From contig NZ_VSST01000002.1 of assembly GCF_019402665.1 (NCBI RefSeq), positions 1-64,000 on the forward strand: a stretch of 64,000 nt of DNA, read 5' to 3'. Of the stretch, positions 1 through 9,215 are shown piece after piece; the stretch's first letter is position 1; each line of letters opens with the position of its first letter. The position numbers were made by a program, and so were the translations under genes. The notes below the pieces were generated by a model that was not told where the DNA came from, made no database searches, and saw only the letters and a list, made by a program, of their open reading frames with translations. This DNA comes from Bradyrhizobium canariense. Lineage in GTDB: Bacteria > Pseudomonadota > Alphaproteobacteria > Rhizobiales > Xanthobacteraceae.

Positions 1-65
1 CCAAGCAAAGCTCGGGCGAACGCGCCGCGAGGACGCGAAGCCGTGTCTGCGGCTACACACTCCCT

Positions 66-166
66 GTCATCGCCCGGCTTGACCGGGCGATCCAGTATTC
101 CGAGACAGTTATGATTGAACCGAGAAGCCGCGGCGTACTGGATTCCCCGCTCTCGCGGGGAATGAC
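66..166. repeat. Dispersed palindromic intergenic repeat
   Basis: The left end reads GTCATCGCCCGGCTTGACC and the right end closes with GCGGGGAATGAC, so the element begins with GTCAT and ends with its complement ATGAC. It also has internal GATCCAG/CTGGATTCC arms. Such imperfect palindromes are common between genes in Bradyrhizobium. No coding potential is apparent. Confidence 0.7.
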
Positions 167-204
167 AGTGGTGCTGGGAGGACGAAGCCGTCACCTCATA
201 CTCC

Positions 205-312
205 GTCATTGCGAGCGCAGCGAAGCAATCCAGTCTGCCGCCGCGGAGAGATTCTGGATTGCTTCCGCCTTCGCTAAAGCTTCGGCGGACAAGTCGCTTC
301 GCTCGCAATGAC
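205..312. repeat. Dispersed palindromic intergenic repeat, second type
   Basis: The element opens with GTCATTGCGAGCGCAGCGAA and closes with CTTCGCTCGCAATGAC, which are inverted copies. The internal arms GCAATCCAG and CTGGATTGC also pair. It lies next to the preceding palindrome and just beyond the 3' end of the M20 hydrolase gene, so it may act as a transcript-end structure. Confidence 0.75.
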
Positions 313-343
313 GATGGGGAGAGAGTGGGGGCGGCACGCCGTT

Positions 344-1576
344 CTAGCCGCCGAGTATCCGCCTGCAAGCGTCGACGAACACCTGGGCTCCGGTGATGAT
401 GTCGACCTCGGCGGTGTTCTCGGTCCAGTGATGGCTGATGCCGCCGATCGACGGCACGAACAGCATGCCCGCGGGCATGACGGCCGCAAGCATCTGCGCA
501 TCGTGGCCGGCGCCGCTGGGCATACGGACGGACCGTCCGCCGGCGACGGCCTTGGCCGCGGCTTCGATCGCGTCCTGAAAGCCCGAATTCATCATCGCGG
601 GCGCGCCAGTGCGAATCTTCTCCACCGTGACAGTGCAGGGACCCTTCGCGCTGGCCTCGTCCGCCATGCTCCGCAGCAGTTGCTCCAGCCGCGCGATGAC
701 GGAAGGATCGTCGTCGCGGATCTGGAACAGCATTTCGGCACCACCTGGAATGATGCTCGGCGCGCCCGGATCGAGCGTGATGCGGCCGGTGGTCCAGACC
801 GTGCGCGGCCCGCAGCTATCGGGGAAACGTTCGTCGATCGCGACGCAGAACTTTGCCAGCGCCAGCCCGGCATCCTTCCGTGCAGCCATGCGGGTGGTGC
901 CGGCGTGATTCTGCTCACCGGTGAAATTGATCTGGTATTGCCAGATGCCGACGATGGAGGTGACGACGCCGATCGCAAGGCGGCCGCTCTCGAGCGTGTC
1001 GCCCTGCTCGATATGGGCTTCCAGATATCCGACGTGCCGGCCCGGCTCGGCGGTAGTGCGCGGTCGTCCTGCGAGCCCCATGTCGGCGAGTGCGTCCCGC
1101 ATGGTGCGGCCGCTGGTACGGTCGCGTGCGACATCAATGTCGGCCTCGGTCACTTGCCCGACATAGGAGCGCGAACCGAGGAAATGTCCAAAATGTCCCT
1201 CCTCGTCGCACCAGGCGGCAAGTTCGACCGCACCTTCGAGCGAGGGATCGGCATTGAGCACGCGGGCCGCTTCGAGCGCGTAGACGACACCGAGCGGCCC
1301 GTCGAGCCAGCCGGCGTAGTTCTGGCTTTCGAGATGCGATCCCGCCAGCAGCTTGGGTCCCGACTTTGCGCTGGTGCCGAAGACATTGCCGATGCCGTCG
1401 ATCGCGGCGGTGAGGCCCGCGTCGGGTAGCTTCTGCACCAGCCAGTCCAGCGAAAGCTTGTGCGGCTCGGAGAAAGTCGGCTTGTGCACGCCGGTCTTGT
1501 AGGCGCCGATGGCACGGAGCGCATTGAGATCGGCGAGAACCCGCTCGCCGTTTGCGCGTGAAAAGGTCTCAGGCAT
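344..1576 (-). CDS. M20-family Zn-dependent amidohydrolase (N-carbamoyl/allantoate amidohydrolase-like)
   Basis: This 410-aa protein has the M20 binuclear-metal landmarks in order: SHLES and GWLDG near the N terminus, a CDEEGHFG acidic pair, EAHIEQG, and GAGHDAQ near the C terminus. These match hydantoinase-type N-carbamoyl-amino-acid hydrolases and allantoate amidohydrolases, which cleave the amide bond of N-substituted amino acids. The ATG at 1576 overlaps the upstream ATPase gene by 8 bp, so translation is probably coupled. It is the last gene of the hutF-hutC-ABC arm. No HutG-type N-formylglutamate deformylase is visible, so this enzyme could handle an N-substituted glutamate or an imported ureido compound. 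The family is secure; the substrate is inference. Confidence 0.85.
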   Translation of the reverse strand: MPETFSRANGERVLADLNALRAIGAYKTGVHKPTFSEPHKLSLDWLVQKLPDAGLTAAIDGIGNVFGTSAKSGPKLLAGSHLESQNYAGWLDGPLGVVYALEAARVLNADPSLEGAVELAAWCDEEGHFGHFLGSRSYVGQVTEADIDVARDRTSGRTMRDALADMGLAGRPRTTAEPGRHVGYLEAHIEQGDTLESGRLAIGVVTSIVGIWQYQINFTGEQNHAGTTRMAARKDAGLALAKFCVAIDERFPDSCGPRTVWTTGRITLDPGAPSIIPGGAEMLFQIRDDDPSVIARLEQLLRSMADEASAKGPCTVTVEKIRTGAPAMMNSGFQDAIEAAAKAVAGGRSVRMPSGAGHDAQMLAAVMPAGMLFVPSIGGISHHWTENTAEVDIITGAQVFVDACRRILGG

Positions 1577-2354
1577 GCTCGGCAACCTTCAACGCCTCGG
1601 TGCGGATCTCCTCGACCAGCCGTTCCTTCAACTGGACGAATTCGGGCGTGGTCTTGATCTTGTAGGAGCGCGGATGCGGCAGGTCCACGTTGATCTCGGC
1701 CTTGATGCGGCCGGGACGCGCGCTCATGACGATGACGCGGCTGCCGAGGAAGATCGCTTCCTCGATGTCGTGGGTCACGAACAGCACGGTCTTCTGGTCG
1801 CGCTCCCAGATGCCGAGCAGCATTTCCTGCATCAGGGCGCGTGTCTGGTTGTCGAGCGCGCCGAAGGGCTCGTCGAGCAGCAGGATCTTGGGATCATTGG
1901 CGAGCGCGCGCGCGATCGCGGTGCGCTGCTGCATGCCGCCGGAGAGCTGCTTTGGCCAATGGTTCTCGAAGCCGGACAGGCCGACCTGACGGATGAAGGC
2001 GTCGGCGATCTTGTTTCGCTCCGCCTCGGGCACGCCACGCTCGCGCAGGCCGAAGGCGATGTTCTCGCGCACCGTCAGCCAGGGAAACAACGTGTAGGAC
2101 TGGAACACCATGCCGCGATCGGCGCCTGGGCCGGTGACCTCGCGTCCGTCGAGGACCACGCGTCCGCCGGTCGGGCGATCGAGGCCGGCGACGATGCGAA
2201 GCAGCGTGGACTTGCCGCAGCCGGAAGGGCCAAGGATAGTAACGAAGTCGTTGTTGCCGATCACAAGATCGGTCGGCTCCAGCGCCCTCGTCGGGGCGTT
2301 GCCGTGGCGCGCGGGAAAGGTTCGCGAGACCTGTTCGATCTTGAGGATCGTCAT
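1569..2354 (-). CDS. ABC transporter ATP-binding protein, NitT/TauT (SsuB-like) family
   Basis: A 261-aa ATPase with Walker A GPSGCGKST (about residue 43), the Q-loop VFQSYTLFPW, signature LSGGMQQR, Walker B ILLLDEPFGALD and the switch His in VTHDIEEA. The ATG at 2354 overlaps the permease stop by 4 bp (ATGA), as expected within one operon. It would energise import through the two adjacent components. The NitT/TauT group carries nitrate, sulfonates, ureido compounds and pyrimidine precursors. Placement in the hut locus suggests a histidine- or urocanate-related or N-carbamoyl substrate, which cannot be read from the sequence. Confidence 0.9.
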   Translation of the reverse strand: MTILKIEQVSRTFPARHGNAPTRALEPTDLVIGNNDFVTILGPSGCGKSTLLRIVAGLDRPTGGRVVLDGREVTGPGADRGMVFQSYTLFPWLTVRENIAFGLRERGVPEAERNKIADAFIRQVGLSGFENHWPKQLSGGMQQRTAIARALANDPKILLLDEPFGALDNQTRALMQEMLLGIWERDQKTVLFVTHDIEEAIFLGSRVIVMSARPGRIKAEINVDLPHPRSYKIKTTPEFVQLKERLVEEIRTEALKVAEHA

Positions 2355-3124
2355 GCGAGCCTCCAGGGAAACAGCCACGCGTTGAATGCCTTGAACAGGA
2401 AGTCCGACATCAGGCCGATCAGCCCGATCACGATGATGCCGAAGATGATCTGGCCGGTGTTGAGCAGCGCCTGGCTGTCGGTGATCATGTGGCCGATGCC
2501 GGAGGAGGAGCCGATCAGTTCGGCGACGATGACATAGGTCCAGGCCCAGCCCAGCACCAGCCGCAGGATCTCGGCGATCTCCGGCGCGGAGGAGGGCAAC
2601 AGCACGCGGCGGATGATGCCGCGGTCGCTGGCCCCCAGCGTATAGGCCGCCTCGACCAGGTCGCGCCGCGTGGTGCCGACGGTGACCGCGATCATCAGGA
2701 TGATCTGGAACACCGAGCCGATGAAGATGACGAGCAGCTTCTGCAACTCGCCGATGCCGGCCCACAGGATCAGGAGGGGAATGAAAGCGGAGGCCGGCAG
2801 ATAGCGCGCAAAGGAGACGAACGGTTCAAGGAATGCCTCGACCGGCTTGTAGGCCCCCATCAGCACGCCGAACGGCACGGCGATGATGGCGGCCAGTACG
2901 AAGCCGCCGACGACGCGCCAGATCGTCATGCCGATGTCGAACAGGAAGCCCTGTTTGACGATCAGATCGACGCCTTCCTGCACCATGGTCAGCGGGTTGG
3001 CGAGGAACACTTTCGACACGTGGCCGCCGAAGGTTGCCCAGGACCAGAGGGCAACGAACACCACGAAGAACGCAAGGCCGTAAGCCACGCGCTGCCTTGA
3101 CGTCACGGGATCGAGGGGACGCAT
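2351..3124 (-). CDS. ABC transporter permease, NitT/TauT (SsuC-like) family
   Basis: About 257 aa with six or so hydrophobic segments and the BPD_transp_1 loop, here AAYTLGASDRGIIRRVLLP, which contacts the ATPase. The ATG at 3124 was chosen; an in-frame TTG nine codons upstream is a weaker alternative. It follows the binding-protein gene after a hairpin spacer and overlaps the ATPase gene by 4 bp. It forms the membrane channel of the importer encoded with hutC and hutF. Confidence 0.88.
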   Translation of the reverse strand: MRPLDPVTSRQRVAYGLAFFVVFVALWSWATFGGHVSKVFLANPLTMVQEGVDLIVKQGFLFDIGMTIWRVVGGFVLAAIIAVPFGVLMGAYKPVEAFLEPFVSFARYLPASAFIPLLILWAGIGELQKLLVIFIGSVFQIILMIAVTVGTTRRDLVEAAYTLGASDRGIIRRVLLPSSAPEIAEILRLVLGWAWTYVIVAELIGSSSGIGHMITDSQALLNTGQIIFGIIVIGLIGLMSDFLFKAFNAWLFPWRLA

Positions 3125-3156
3125 CAAACTGTGTATCCGGGTGGTGAACAAGTCAA

Positions 3157-3182
3157 CCGGCCCCGCCGCGAGACGGGGCCGG
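3157..3182 (-). other. Intercistronic hairpin between binding-protein and permease genes
   Basis: CCGGCCCCG (3157-3165) pairs perfectly with CGGGGCCGG (3174-3182) across an 8-nt loop. It sits between the stop of the solute-binding-protein gene and the permease start. There is no U-run, so an mRNA-stabilising or partial-attenuation role that keeps binding protein in excess is more likely than full termination. Confidence 0.6.
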
Positions 3183-3197
3183 CGGCTCCTGGGAGAT

Positions 3198-4142
3198 TTA
3201 CTTGATGTAGCTCGCGTCGAAGAGATCCTCGACCTTCGGCGCGGCCTTGATGATGCCGATCTCCAGCAGGAGGTCGGCAGCCTCCTTGTTGAAGGTCAGG
3301 AAGTCGCCGGCGAAGAATTTCTGGTTCGCGGCCTTGTCCTGCCAGCGCAGATACTTCGCCGAGTTGCCGAATGCCTCGCCGCTCTGCTTCACGTCGGCGC
3401 CCATGATCTCGTAGGCCTTGGCCTGGTCCTTGGCGATCATATCGAGGGCCTCGAAATAGCTGTCGGCGAGCGCCTTGGCGGCCTTCGGGTTCTCGGTGAG
3501 GAATTTCGGCGTGCAGCCGAACGTGTCCATGACCATCGGATAGTCGAGCGTGGTCGCGATGATCTTGCCCTTGTCGGGGGCGGCACGAACCGTCGACAGA
3601 TACGGCTCGTAGGTCATGGCGGCATCGTTCTGGCCGGAGACGAAGGCCTGCGCGGCCGCGGCCGGCTCGAGGTTCACGACGGTGACGTCCTTCACCGACA
3701 GGCCGTTCTTCTTGAGCATCCAGGCCAGCGCGAAATAGGGCGAGGTGCCGGGCGCGGAAGCCGCAACCGTCTTGCCCTTCAGATCCTTGATCGCGGCGAG
3801 CTCGTTCCGCACGGCCATGCCGTCGGCGCCGTAGCTCTTGTCGAGCTGGAAGATCTGCTTGGTCGCGACGCCGTTGGCGTTCCAGGAGATCCAGGTCTCC
3901 ACGGTCGTTGCCGCGCACTGGACGTCGCCGGACGCGATCGCGAGATGGCGATCCTTCTGCGGAATCTTCTTGATGGTGACGTCGAGGCCGTTCTTCTTGA
4001 AGATGCCGGCCTCCTTCGCCAGCGTCAGCGGCGCGAAGCCGGTCCATCCGGAGATGCCGACGCCGACCTTGACGTCGTCGGCGAGCACGGGGGTGGAGAC
4101 CGTAAGCGCAATGACTGCCGCAAATACTTTCGAACTACGCAT
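3198..4142 (-). CDS. ABC transporter substrate-binding protein, NitT/TauT family
   Basis: A 314-aa precursor with a clear signal peptide (MRSSKVF then a hydrophobic run to VLADD). The mature part has the SsuA/THI5-like fold: VGVGISGWTGFAPLTLAKEA at the N terminus, then a DLKGKTVAASAPGTSPYF ligand-loop region. The ATG at 4142 follows an AGAGGA ribosome-binding site and places the signal peptide correctly. It is the periplasmic capture component of the importer encoded downstream, transcribed with hutF and hutC. The ligand is unknown; a histidine-catabolism intermediate or ureido compound is a context guess. Confidence 0.9.
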   Translation of the reverse strand: MRSSKVFAAVIALTVSTPVLADDVKVGVGISGWTGFAPLTLAKEAGIFKKNGLDVTIKKIPQKDRHLAIASGDVQCAATTVETWISWNANGVATKQIFQLDKSYGADGMAVRNELAAIKDLKGKTVAASAPGTSPYFALAWMLKKNGLSVKDVTVVNLEPAAAAQAFVSGQNDAAMTYEPYLSTVRAAPDKGKIIATTLDYPMVMDTFGCTPKFLTENPKAAKALADSYFEALDMIAKDQAKAYEIMGADVKQSGEAFGNSAKYLRWQDKAANQKFFAGDFLTFNKEAADLLLEIGIIKAAPKVEDLFDASYIK

Positions 4143-4248
4143 GATTGTCGTCCTCTTGCCGATCGATGGATTGACGTCCTGTTGATCATTGTCAGTCCCA
4201 ATGGACCGTTGCCCGAAACGTTGCACGATTTGTGCCGACATCGTCCTC

Positions 4249-4977
4249 TCAGCCTCCCTTGAATCGGGCGACAAGGCGGTGAGAGTCACCGGGATAGAGC
4301 AGCCGCACGGCGGTGATCGTGCGCGCGCTGCGCCAGGTATAGCGGTCGATCACGAGGCAGGGTGCGCCGACGGCGATGTCGAGCGCTTCGGCCGTGCGAT
4401 CGTCCGCAACGATAGCGCTGATCGTATGCTCTGCCTCTGTCCATGGAACATGGTGAAGCAGCCATGAGCCGGGTGGCTCACGCGAAAAATCCGCGGTCGC
4501 CGCATCCGGCACCGACGCGAGATCGATCAGTCTGTCCTCGACGGCGAAAGGCACGTTGTCGGCGCTGTGGCGGCAGGTGATCGCGACCACCTTGCCCGCC
4601 TTCTTGACGCCGAGGCGGTCGCGGTCGGCAGCGGTTGCGGCGCGGAGCTTGCGACCGATCAGCTCGTAGCCGTAAGCGCGCCCAAGCCCGGTGATCTCTG
4701 CGCGCATGTCGGCGATCTTGAGCACGGCCGACTGGTGTTGCGGCCGGCGGACGAAGGAGCCGGCACGTCGCCGCCGCTCGATCAGGTCGGCTTGGGCGAG
4801 CTCCGACAGCGCCTTGTTCACGGTCATGCGCGAGCAGCCGTAGCGCGCGACCAGTTCGTGCTCGAACGGGATGCGATGGCCCGGCGGCCATTCCCCGGTC
4901 AGGATGCGCTTCTCGATGTCGGCGCGGATCCGTTTGTAGAGCGTCGGCTTGTCGGCGGCATCTGTGGCGAGGCTCAT
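4249..4977 (-). CDS. hutC: HutC, GntR-family histidine-utilisation repressor
   Basis: A 242-aa regulator with an N-terminal GntR winged helix (YGCSRMTVNKALSEL as recognition helix, RAGSFV wing) and a C-terminal UTRA effector domain, which in HutC proteins binds urocanate. The ATG at 4975-4977 overlaps the hutF stop by 4 bp. It probably represses both arms of the hut locus through the palindrome at 6367-6386, with urocanate releasing it. The name rests on domain order plus position between hutF and the transporter genes. Confidence 0.92.
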   Translation of the reverse strand: MSLATDAADKPTLYKRIRADIEKRILTGEWPPGHRIPFEHELVARYGCSRMTVNKALSELAQADLIERRRRAGSFVRRPQHQSAVLKIADMRAEITGLGRAYGYELIGRKLRAATAADRDRLGVKKAGKVVAITCRHSADNVPFAVEDRLIDLASVPDAATADFSREPPGSWLLHHVPWTEAEHTISAIVADDRTAEALDIAVGAPCLVIDRYTWRSARTITAVRLLYPGDSHRLVARFKGG

Positions 4978-6332
4978 GCGACGAGCCTCCGGACCGACGC
5001 GTTGAAGCGTTCGCGTGCGGTCTGGCGCAGCCGGTGCCGTCCGCCCTCGACGACCTTGTCGCCGCCGGCCCAGACGCAATCGACCGCACCGCTGCCTGCG
5101 GCAAAGATCCAGCCGTCGATGACGGCGTCGCGTGCGCGCCCCGCCAGCGAGGAATGCGTGGTGTCGAGCGTGACGATGTCGGCGCGCGCACCTGGCGTGA
5201 GACCGACTGACATCTGTGCTAGTGCCCGCGCGCCGCCTGAAAGCGCATGATCGAACAGGGCGCGTCCCGTCGAGCGGCCTGCGCCGGCGGAGAGCACGTT
5301 GCGCTCGCGGTGCTTGAGCCGTTGGCCGTATTCGAGCTGGCGCAGCTCGTCGGCGACGCCGACCAGCACATTGGAATCCGTGCCAATGCCAAAGGCACCG
5401 CCGGCACCGACGAATTCGCGAGCCGAGAAAATGCCGTCGCCAAGGCTTGCCTCGGTGATAGGGCAGAGTCCCGCGACCGCGCCAGTCTTGGCGAATGCAG
5501 TGACTTCTTCATCCGTCGTGTGGGTCGCGTGGATGAGGCACCAGCGTCGGTCGACTGGCGCGTGCTCAAGCAGCCATTGCACTGGACGCTGTCCAGACCA
5601 GGCCAGGCAATCCTCGACCTCCTTCACCTGCTCGGCGGCATGAATGTGCACCGGGCCGCCGTCCGCGAGCGGAATGATCGCTGCAAGCTCGGCCGGCGTC
5701 ACAGCGCGCAAACTGTGCGGCGCGATACCGATATTTGCGCCCGGCAATTGTTCAATCGCCTTGCGCGAGGCGCTCACCAGCGCGGCGAACTGATCAACCG
5801 TACAGATGAAGCGGCGCTGGTCGGCATGCGGTGCTGCGCCACCAAATGAGCCGTGCGCATAAAAACTCGGCAGCAATGTCAGTGCAATACCCGAGGCTTC
5901 GGCGGCCTGCGCGATGCGTGCGGCCATTTCGCCGATGTCGGCGTAGGGCGAGCCATCGCGGTCATGATGCAGATAATGGAATTCGCCGACGCGGGTAAAA
6001 CCCTGCTCCAGCATCTCGACATAAAGCAGTGTCGCGACCGCTGCGACGTCGTCAGGCGTCATCGCCAGCGCGAAGCGGTACATCGCCTCGCGCCAGGTCC
6101 AGAAGGTGTCGGTGCTGTCGCCGCGCAGTTCTGCGAGACCCGCCATGCCGCGCTGGAAGGCGTGGCTGTGCAGGCTCGCAAGTCCCGGAAGCGCGATGTC
6201 GTGGTGTTCGTCCCCGGAGGCCGGGGCCACGCCCGGCGTCACCTCGGCGATCGCGCCGGCGGTGATCACCACCTGCACGTCATTGGCCCAGCCCGAGGGC
6301 AGGAGCGCGGAGGCGAAATGCAGTCGTGTCAT
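4974..6332 (-). CDS. hutF: HutF, N-formimino-L-glutamate deiminase
   Basis: A 452-aa amidohydrolase-superfamily enzyme with the metal-binding HSH motif (LASLHSHAFQRG), His in APHSLRAV, the HIHAAEQ motif, and Asp in GIGTDSN. HutF turns N-formimino-glutamate into N-formyl-glutamate and ammonia, defining the five-step histidine pathway rather than the HutG formiminoglutamase route. The gene is divergent from hutI, 99 bp away, with the operator palindrome between. That pathway normally ends with N-formylglutamate deformylase, which is not found in this window. Confidence 0.94.
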   Translation of the reverse strand: MTRLHFASALLPSGWANDVQVVITAGAIAEVTPGVAPASGDEHHDIALPGLASLHSHAFQRGMAGLAELRGDSTDTFWTWREAMYRFALAMTPDDVAAVATLLYVEMLEQGFTRVGEFHYLHHDRDGSPYADIGEMAARIAQAAEASGIALTLLPSFYAHGSFGGAAPHADQRRFICTVDQFAALVSASRKAIEQLPGANIGIAPHSLRAVTPAELAAIIPLADGGPVHIHAAEQVKEVEDCLAWSGQRPVQWLLEHAPVDRRWCLIHATHTTDEEVTAFAKTGAVAGLCPITEASLGDGIFSAREFVGAGGAFGIGTDSNVLVGVADELRQLEYGQRLKHRERNVLSAGAGRSTGRALFDHALSGGARALAQMSVGLTPGARADIVTLDTTHSSLAGRARDAVIDGWIFAAGSGAVDCVWAGGDKVVEGGRHRLRQTARERFNASVRRLVA

Positions 6333-6366
6333 GTTTCCATGCCGGCTGGACAGAACCGCGACACGA

Positions 6367-6386
6367 TTATATGTCTAGACATATAA
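6367..6386. promoter_or_regulatory. Probable HutC operator, perfect 20-bp palindrome
   Basis: TTATATGTCTAGACATATAA is identical to its own reverse complement. It is centred in the 99-bp gap between the divergent hutF and hutI starts, an ideal place to control both arms. HutC and other GntR/UTRA regulators bind short palindromes with a TGT-ACA core of this form. Assignment to HutC is inferred from position and symmetry. Confidence 0.85.
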
Positions 6387-6431
6387 GTCAAGCATCCCAG
6401 GGCGCAGGGGCATCCGCGAAGGGACAGTTGC

Positions 6432-7646
6432 ATGGCAGAGCGCTTCGACCGGATCTGGTATAACGCCCGGCTCGCCACGATGCGGGCCGACCGCCCCGAT
6501 CTTGGTGAGATCGAGCATGGCGTGATCGCCGCGCGCGCCGGCCGTATCGTCTATGCAGGTGCGCAGACTGATTTTCCGGCGGATGCCGATGCAGCCGAAC
6601 GGATCGATTGCGGAGGGCGCTGGATCACGCCCGGTCTCGTCGATTGTCACACCCATCTGGTCTATGGCGGCAACCGCGCCCATGAATTCGAGCTGCGCCT
6701 GAAGGGCGCGAGCTACGAGGAGATCGCGCGCGCCGGCGGCGGTATCGTCTCGACAGTGGCCGCGACGCGCAAGGCAAGCGAGGCCGAGCTCGTAGCACAC
6801 GCGCTGCCGCGGCTCGATGCGCTGATTGCCGAGGGTGCCACCACGGTCGAGATCAAGTCCGGCTACGGCTTGGATACCGAGACCGAGATGCGGCAGCTGG
6901 CCGCCGCGCGAAGCCTCGGCTGTCAGCGGTCGGTCGCGATCCGCACATCCTTCCTCGGCGCGCATGCGCTGCCGATCGAGGCGGAGGGCGACAAGGATCG
7001 TTACATCGATCTCGTCTGCAGGGAGATGTTGCCTGCGATTGCAAAGGCCGGCCTGGCCGATGCCGTCGATGCCTTCATGGAGGGGATTGCATTTTCCGGC
7101 GAGCAGACGGCGCAGGTGTTCGAGACAGCGGGGCGGCTTGGACTGCCGGTCAAGCTGCATGCCGACCAGCTCTCGAACCTCGGCGGCGCTGCGCTTGCCG
7201 CGAAATTCTCGGCGCTATCGGCTGATCACCTCGAGCACACCGACGAAGCCGGTGCAGCGGCGATGGCAAAAGCTAAAACGGTGGCCGTGCTGCTGCCCGG
7301 CGCCTTCTACTTCATCCGCGAGACGCAAAAACCGCCGGTCGAGGCGTTCCGCAAGCACGGCGTTGCCATGGCGCTTGCGACCGACTGCAATCCGGGCAGC
7401 TCGCCGCTGACTTCGCTCCTGCTTGCCATGAACATGGGCGCGACGCTGTTCCGGATGAATGTGGCCGAATGCCTTGCCGGCGTCACCCGGGAAGGCGCCC
7501 GAGCGCTCGGCGTGCTCCATGATACCGGCACGTTAGAGGCAGGCAAATGGTGTGATCTTGCGATCTGGGACATCGAGTGCCTCGCCGAGCTGGTCTACCG
7601 TATCGGCTTCAATCCGCTGCACCGCCGGGTGTGGAGGGGACAATGA
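6432..7646 (+). CDS. hutI: HutI, imidazolonepropionase
   Basis: A 404-aa amidohydrolase with the metal motif [12 protein letters not shown], the substrate segment [22 protein letters not shown] and the late Asp in ATDCNPGS. It hydrolyses 4-imidazolone-5-propionate to N-formimino-glutamate, the third step of histidine breakdown. It is the first gene of the rightward hut arm and overlaps hutH by 4 bp. Length and motifs match the family throughout. Confidence 0.96.
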   Translation: MAERFDRIWYNARLATMRADRPDLGEIEHGVIAARAGRIVYAGAQTDFPADADAAERIDCGGRWITPGLVDCHTHLVYGGNRAHEFELRLKGASYEEIARAGGGIVSTVAATRKASEAELVAHALPRLDALIAEGATTVEIKSGYGLDTETEMRQLAAARSLGCQRSVAIRTSFLGAHALPIEAEGDKDRYIDLVCREMLPAIAKAGLADAVDAFMEGIAFSGEQTAQVFETAGRLGLPVKLHADQLSNLGGAALAAKFSALSADHLEHTDEAGAAAMAKAKTVAVLLPGAFYFIRETQKPPVEAFRKHGVAMALATDCNPGSSPLTSLLLAMNMGATLFRMNVAECLAGVTREGARALGVLHDTGTLEAGKWCDLAIWDIECLAELVYRIGFNPLHRRVWRGQ

Positions 7647-9202
7647 CGGAGAAGCGCGCGCCGATCGTCGTCAAGCCGGGAACCGTCGGCCTCGATGACC
7701 TCGCGCGCGTGCTCGAAGGCGCGTCTGTTGTTCTAGATCCCTCGTTCTGGCCGCGCGTCGACGCGGCCGCGGAGATCGTTGCAAGGGCCGCGCGCGCCGA
7801 CGCTCCCGTGTACGGGATCAACACCGGCTTCGGCAAACTTGCCTCGAAGCGCATTCCGCCGGACCAGACCGCGCTGCTCCAGCGCAACCTCATCGTCTCG
7901 CATTGCTGCGGCGTGGGTGCGGCGACGCCCGAGCCCATCGTCCGCCTGATGATGGCACTGAAGATCATCTCGCTCGGGCGCGGCGCCTCCGGCGTGCGCC
8001 GCGAGGTGATCGAGCAGCTGCAGGCCATGCTGGCGCGGCGCGTCTCACCGCTGGTGCCGCAGCAGGGTTCGGTCGGCGCTTCCGGTGACCTCGCGCCGCT
8101 CGCGCATATGACCGCCGTGATGATCGGCGAAGGGCAGGCGATCGTCGATGGCAAGATCGTATCGGGCCGCGAGGCGCTCGCCGCGGCCGGCCTGCCGCCA
8201 CTGACGCTCGGTCCCAAGGAAGGGCTCGCGCTGATCAACGGCACGCAATTCTCCACTGCCTACGCCGTCTCCGGCGTGCTGCGCGCATTTCGCCTGGCCC
8301 GCGCCGCGCTCGTCACCGGCGCGCTGTCGGTCGATGCGGCGATGGCCTCGACGGCGCCGTTCCGCCCCGAAATCCAGGCGCTGCGCGGCCATTCGGGACA
8401 GATCGCGGCCGCGGCAGCCTTGATGGCGCTGCTCGAGGGCAGCGACATCCGCCTGTCGCATCTCGAAGGCGACGAGCGCGTGCAGGATCCCTATTGCCTG
8501 CGCTGCCAGCCGCAGGTCGCGGGCGCGGCGCTCGACCTGATCGTGCAGGCGGCGCGGACGCTGATCGTCGAGGCCAATGCCGTCACCGACAATCCGCTCG
8601 TGCTGGTCGAGACCGGCGAGATCGTCTCCGGCGGAAACTTCCATGCCGAACCGGTGGCCTTTGCCGCGGATACCATCGCGCTTGCGCTGTCGGAAATCGG
8701 TGCGATCAGCGAGCGGCGCATCGCGACGCTGGTCGATCCCGCGCTCAATTTCGGCCTGCCGCCGTTCCTCACTCCCGATCCCGGTATCAATTCCGGCTTC
8801 ATGATCGCCGAGGTGACGGCGGCCGCGCTCTATGCCGAGAACAAGCAGCGCGCGGCCGCCTGCTCGATCGACTCGACGCCGACCAGTGCCAACCAGGAAG
8901 ACCACGTCTCGATGGCCGCGCATGCCGCACGGCGGCTGTCCGATATGGCCGACAATCTCGCTGCCATCCTCGGCATCGAGTTCCTGGTCGCCGCCCAGGG
9001 CATCACGCTACGCGCGCCGCATGCGACGAGTGCGCCGCTCGTTGCCGTCATTGCGGCACTGCGCGAGCAGGTAGCGCCGCTCGGCGCAGACCGCTACATG
9101 GCCGGCGATCTCGCCAAGGCTGCAGCGATGATCGAGGCCGACGCGCTGCCGGCTGCGGCGCTCGCCGTACTTTCAACCGACCCGTTTCCGACGCTTGCCT
9201 GA
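7643..9202 (+). CDS. hutH: HutH, histidine ammonia-lyase
   Basis: A 519-aa enzyme with the MIO-forming tripeptide Ala146-Ser147-Gly148 in [12 protein letters not shown], plus YGINTGFG and the NQEDHVSM motif near the C terminus. It deaminates histidine to urocanate, the entry step of the pathway. The ATG at 7643 overlaps the hutI stop (ATGA), indicating coupled translation; an upstream in-frame start would run deep into hutI and is unlikely. Confidence 0.97.
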   Translation: MTEKRAPIVVKPGTVGLDDLARVLEGASVVLDPSFWPRVDAAAEIVARAARADAPVYGINTGFGKLASKRIPPDQTALLQRNLIVSHCCGVGAATPEPIVRLMMALKIISLGRGASGVRREVIEQLQAMLARRVSPLVPQQGSVGASGDLAPLAHMTAVMIGEGQAIVDGKIVSGREALAAAGLPPLTLGPKEGLALINGTQFSTAYAVSGVLRAFRLARAALVTGALSVDAAMASTAPFRPEIQALRGHSGQIAAAAALMALLEGSDIRLSHLEGDERVQDPYCLRCQPQVAGAALDLIVQAARTLIVEANAVTDNPLVLVETGEIVSGGNFHAEPVAFAADTIALALSEIGAISERRIATLVDPALNFGLPPFLTPDPGINSGFMIAEVTAAALYAENKQRAAACSIDSTPTSANQEDHVSMAAHAARRLSDMADNLAAILGIEFLVAAQGITLRAPHATSAPLVAVIAALREQVAPLGADRYMAGDLAKAAAMIEADALPAAALAVLSTDPFPTLA

Positions 9203-9215
9203 CGAGGTGTTCCGC

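Noticed and set aside
111..311. A 66-codon open frame at the left end
   Set aside because: It lies entirely within dispersed palindromic repeats.
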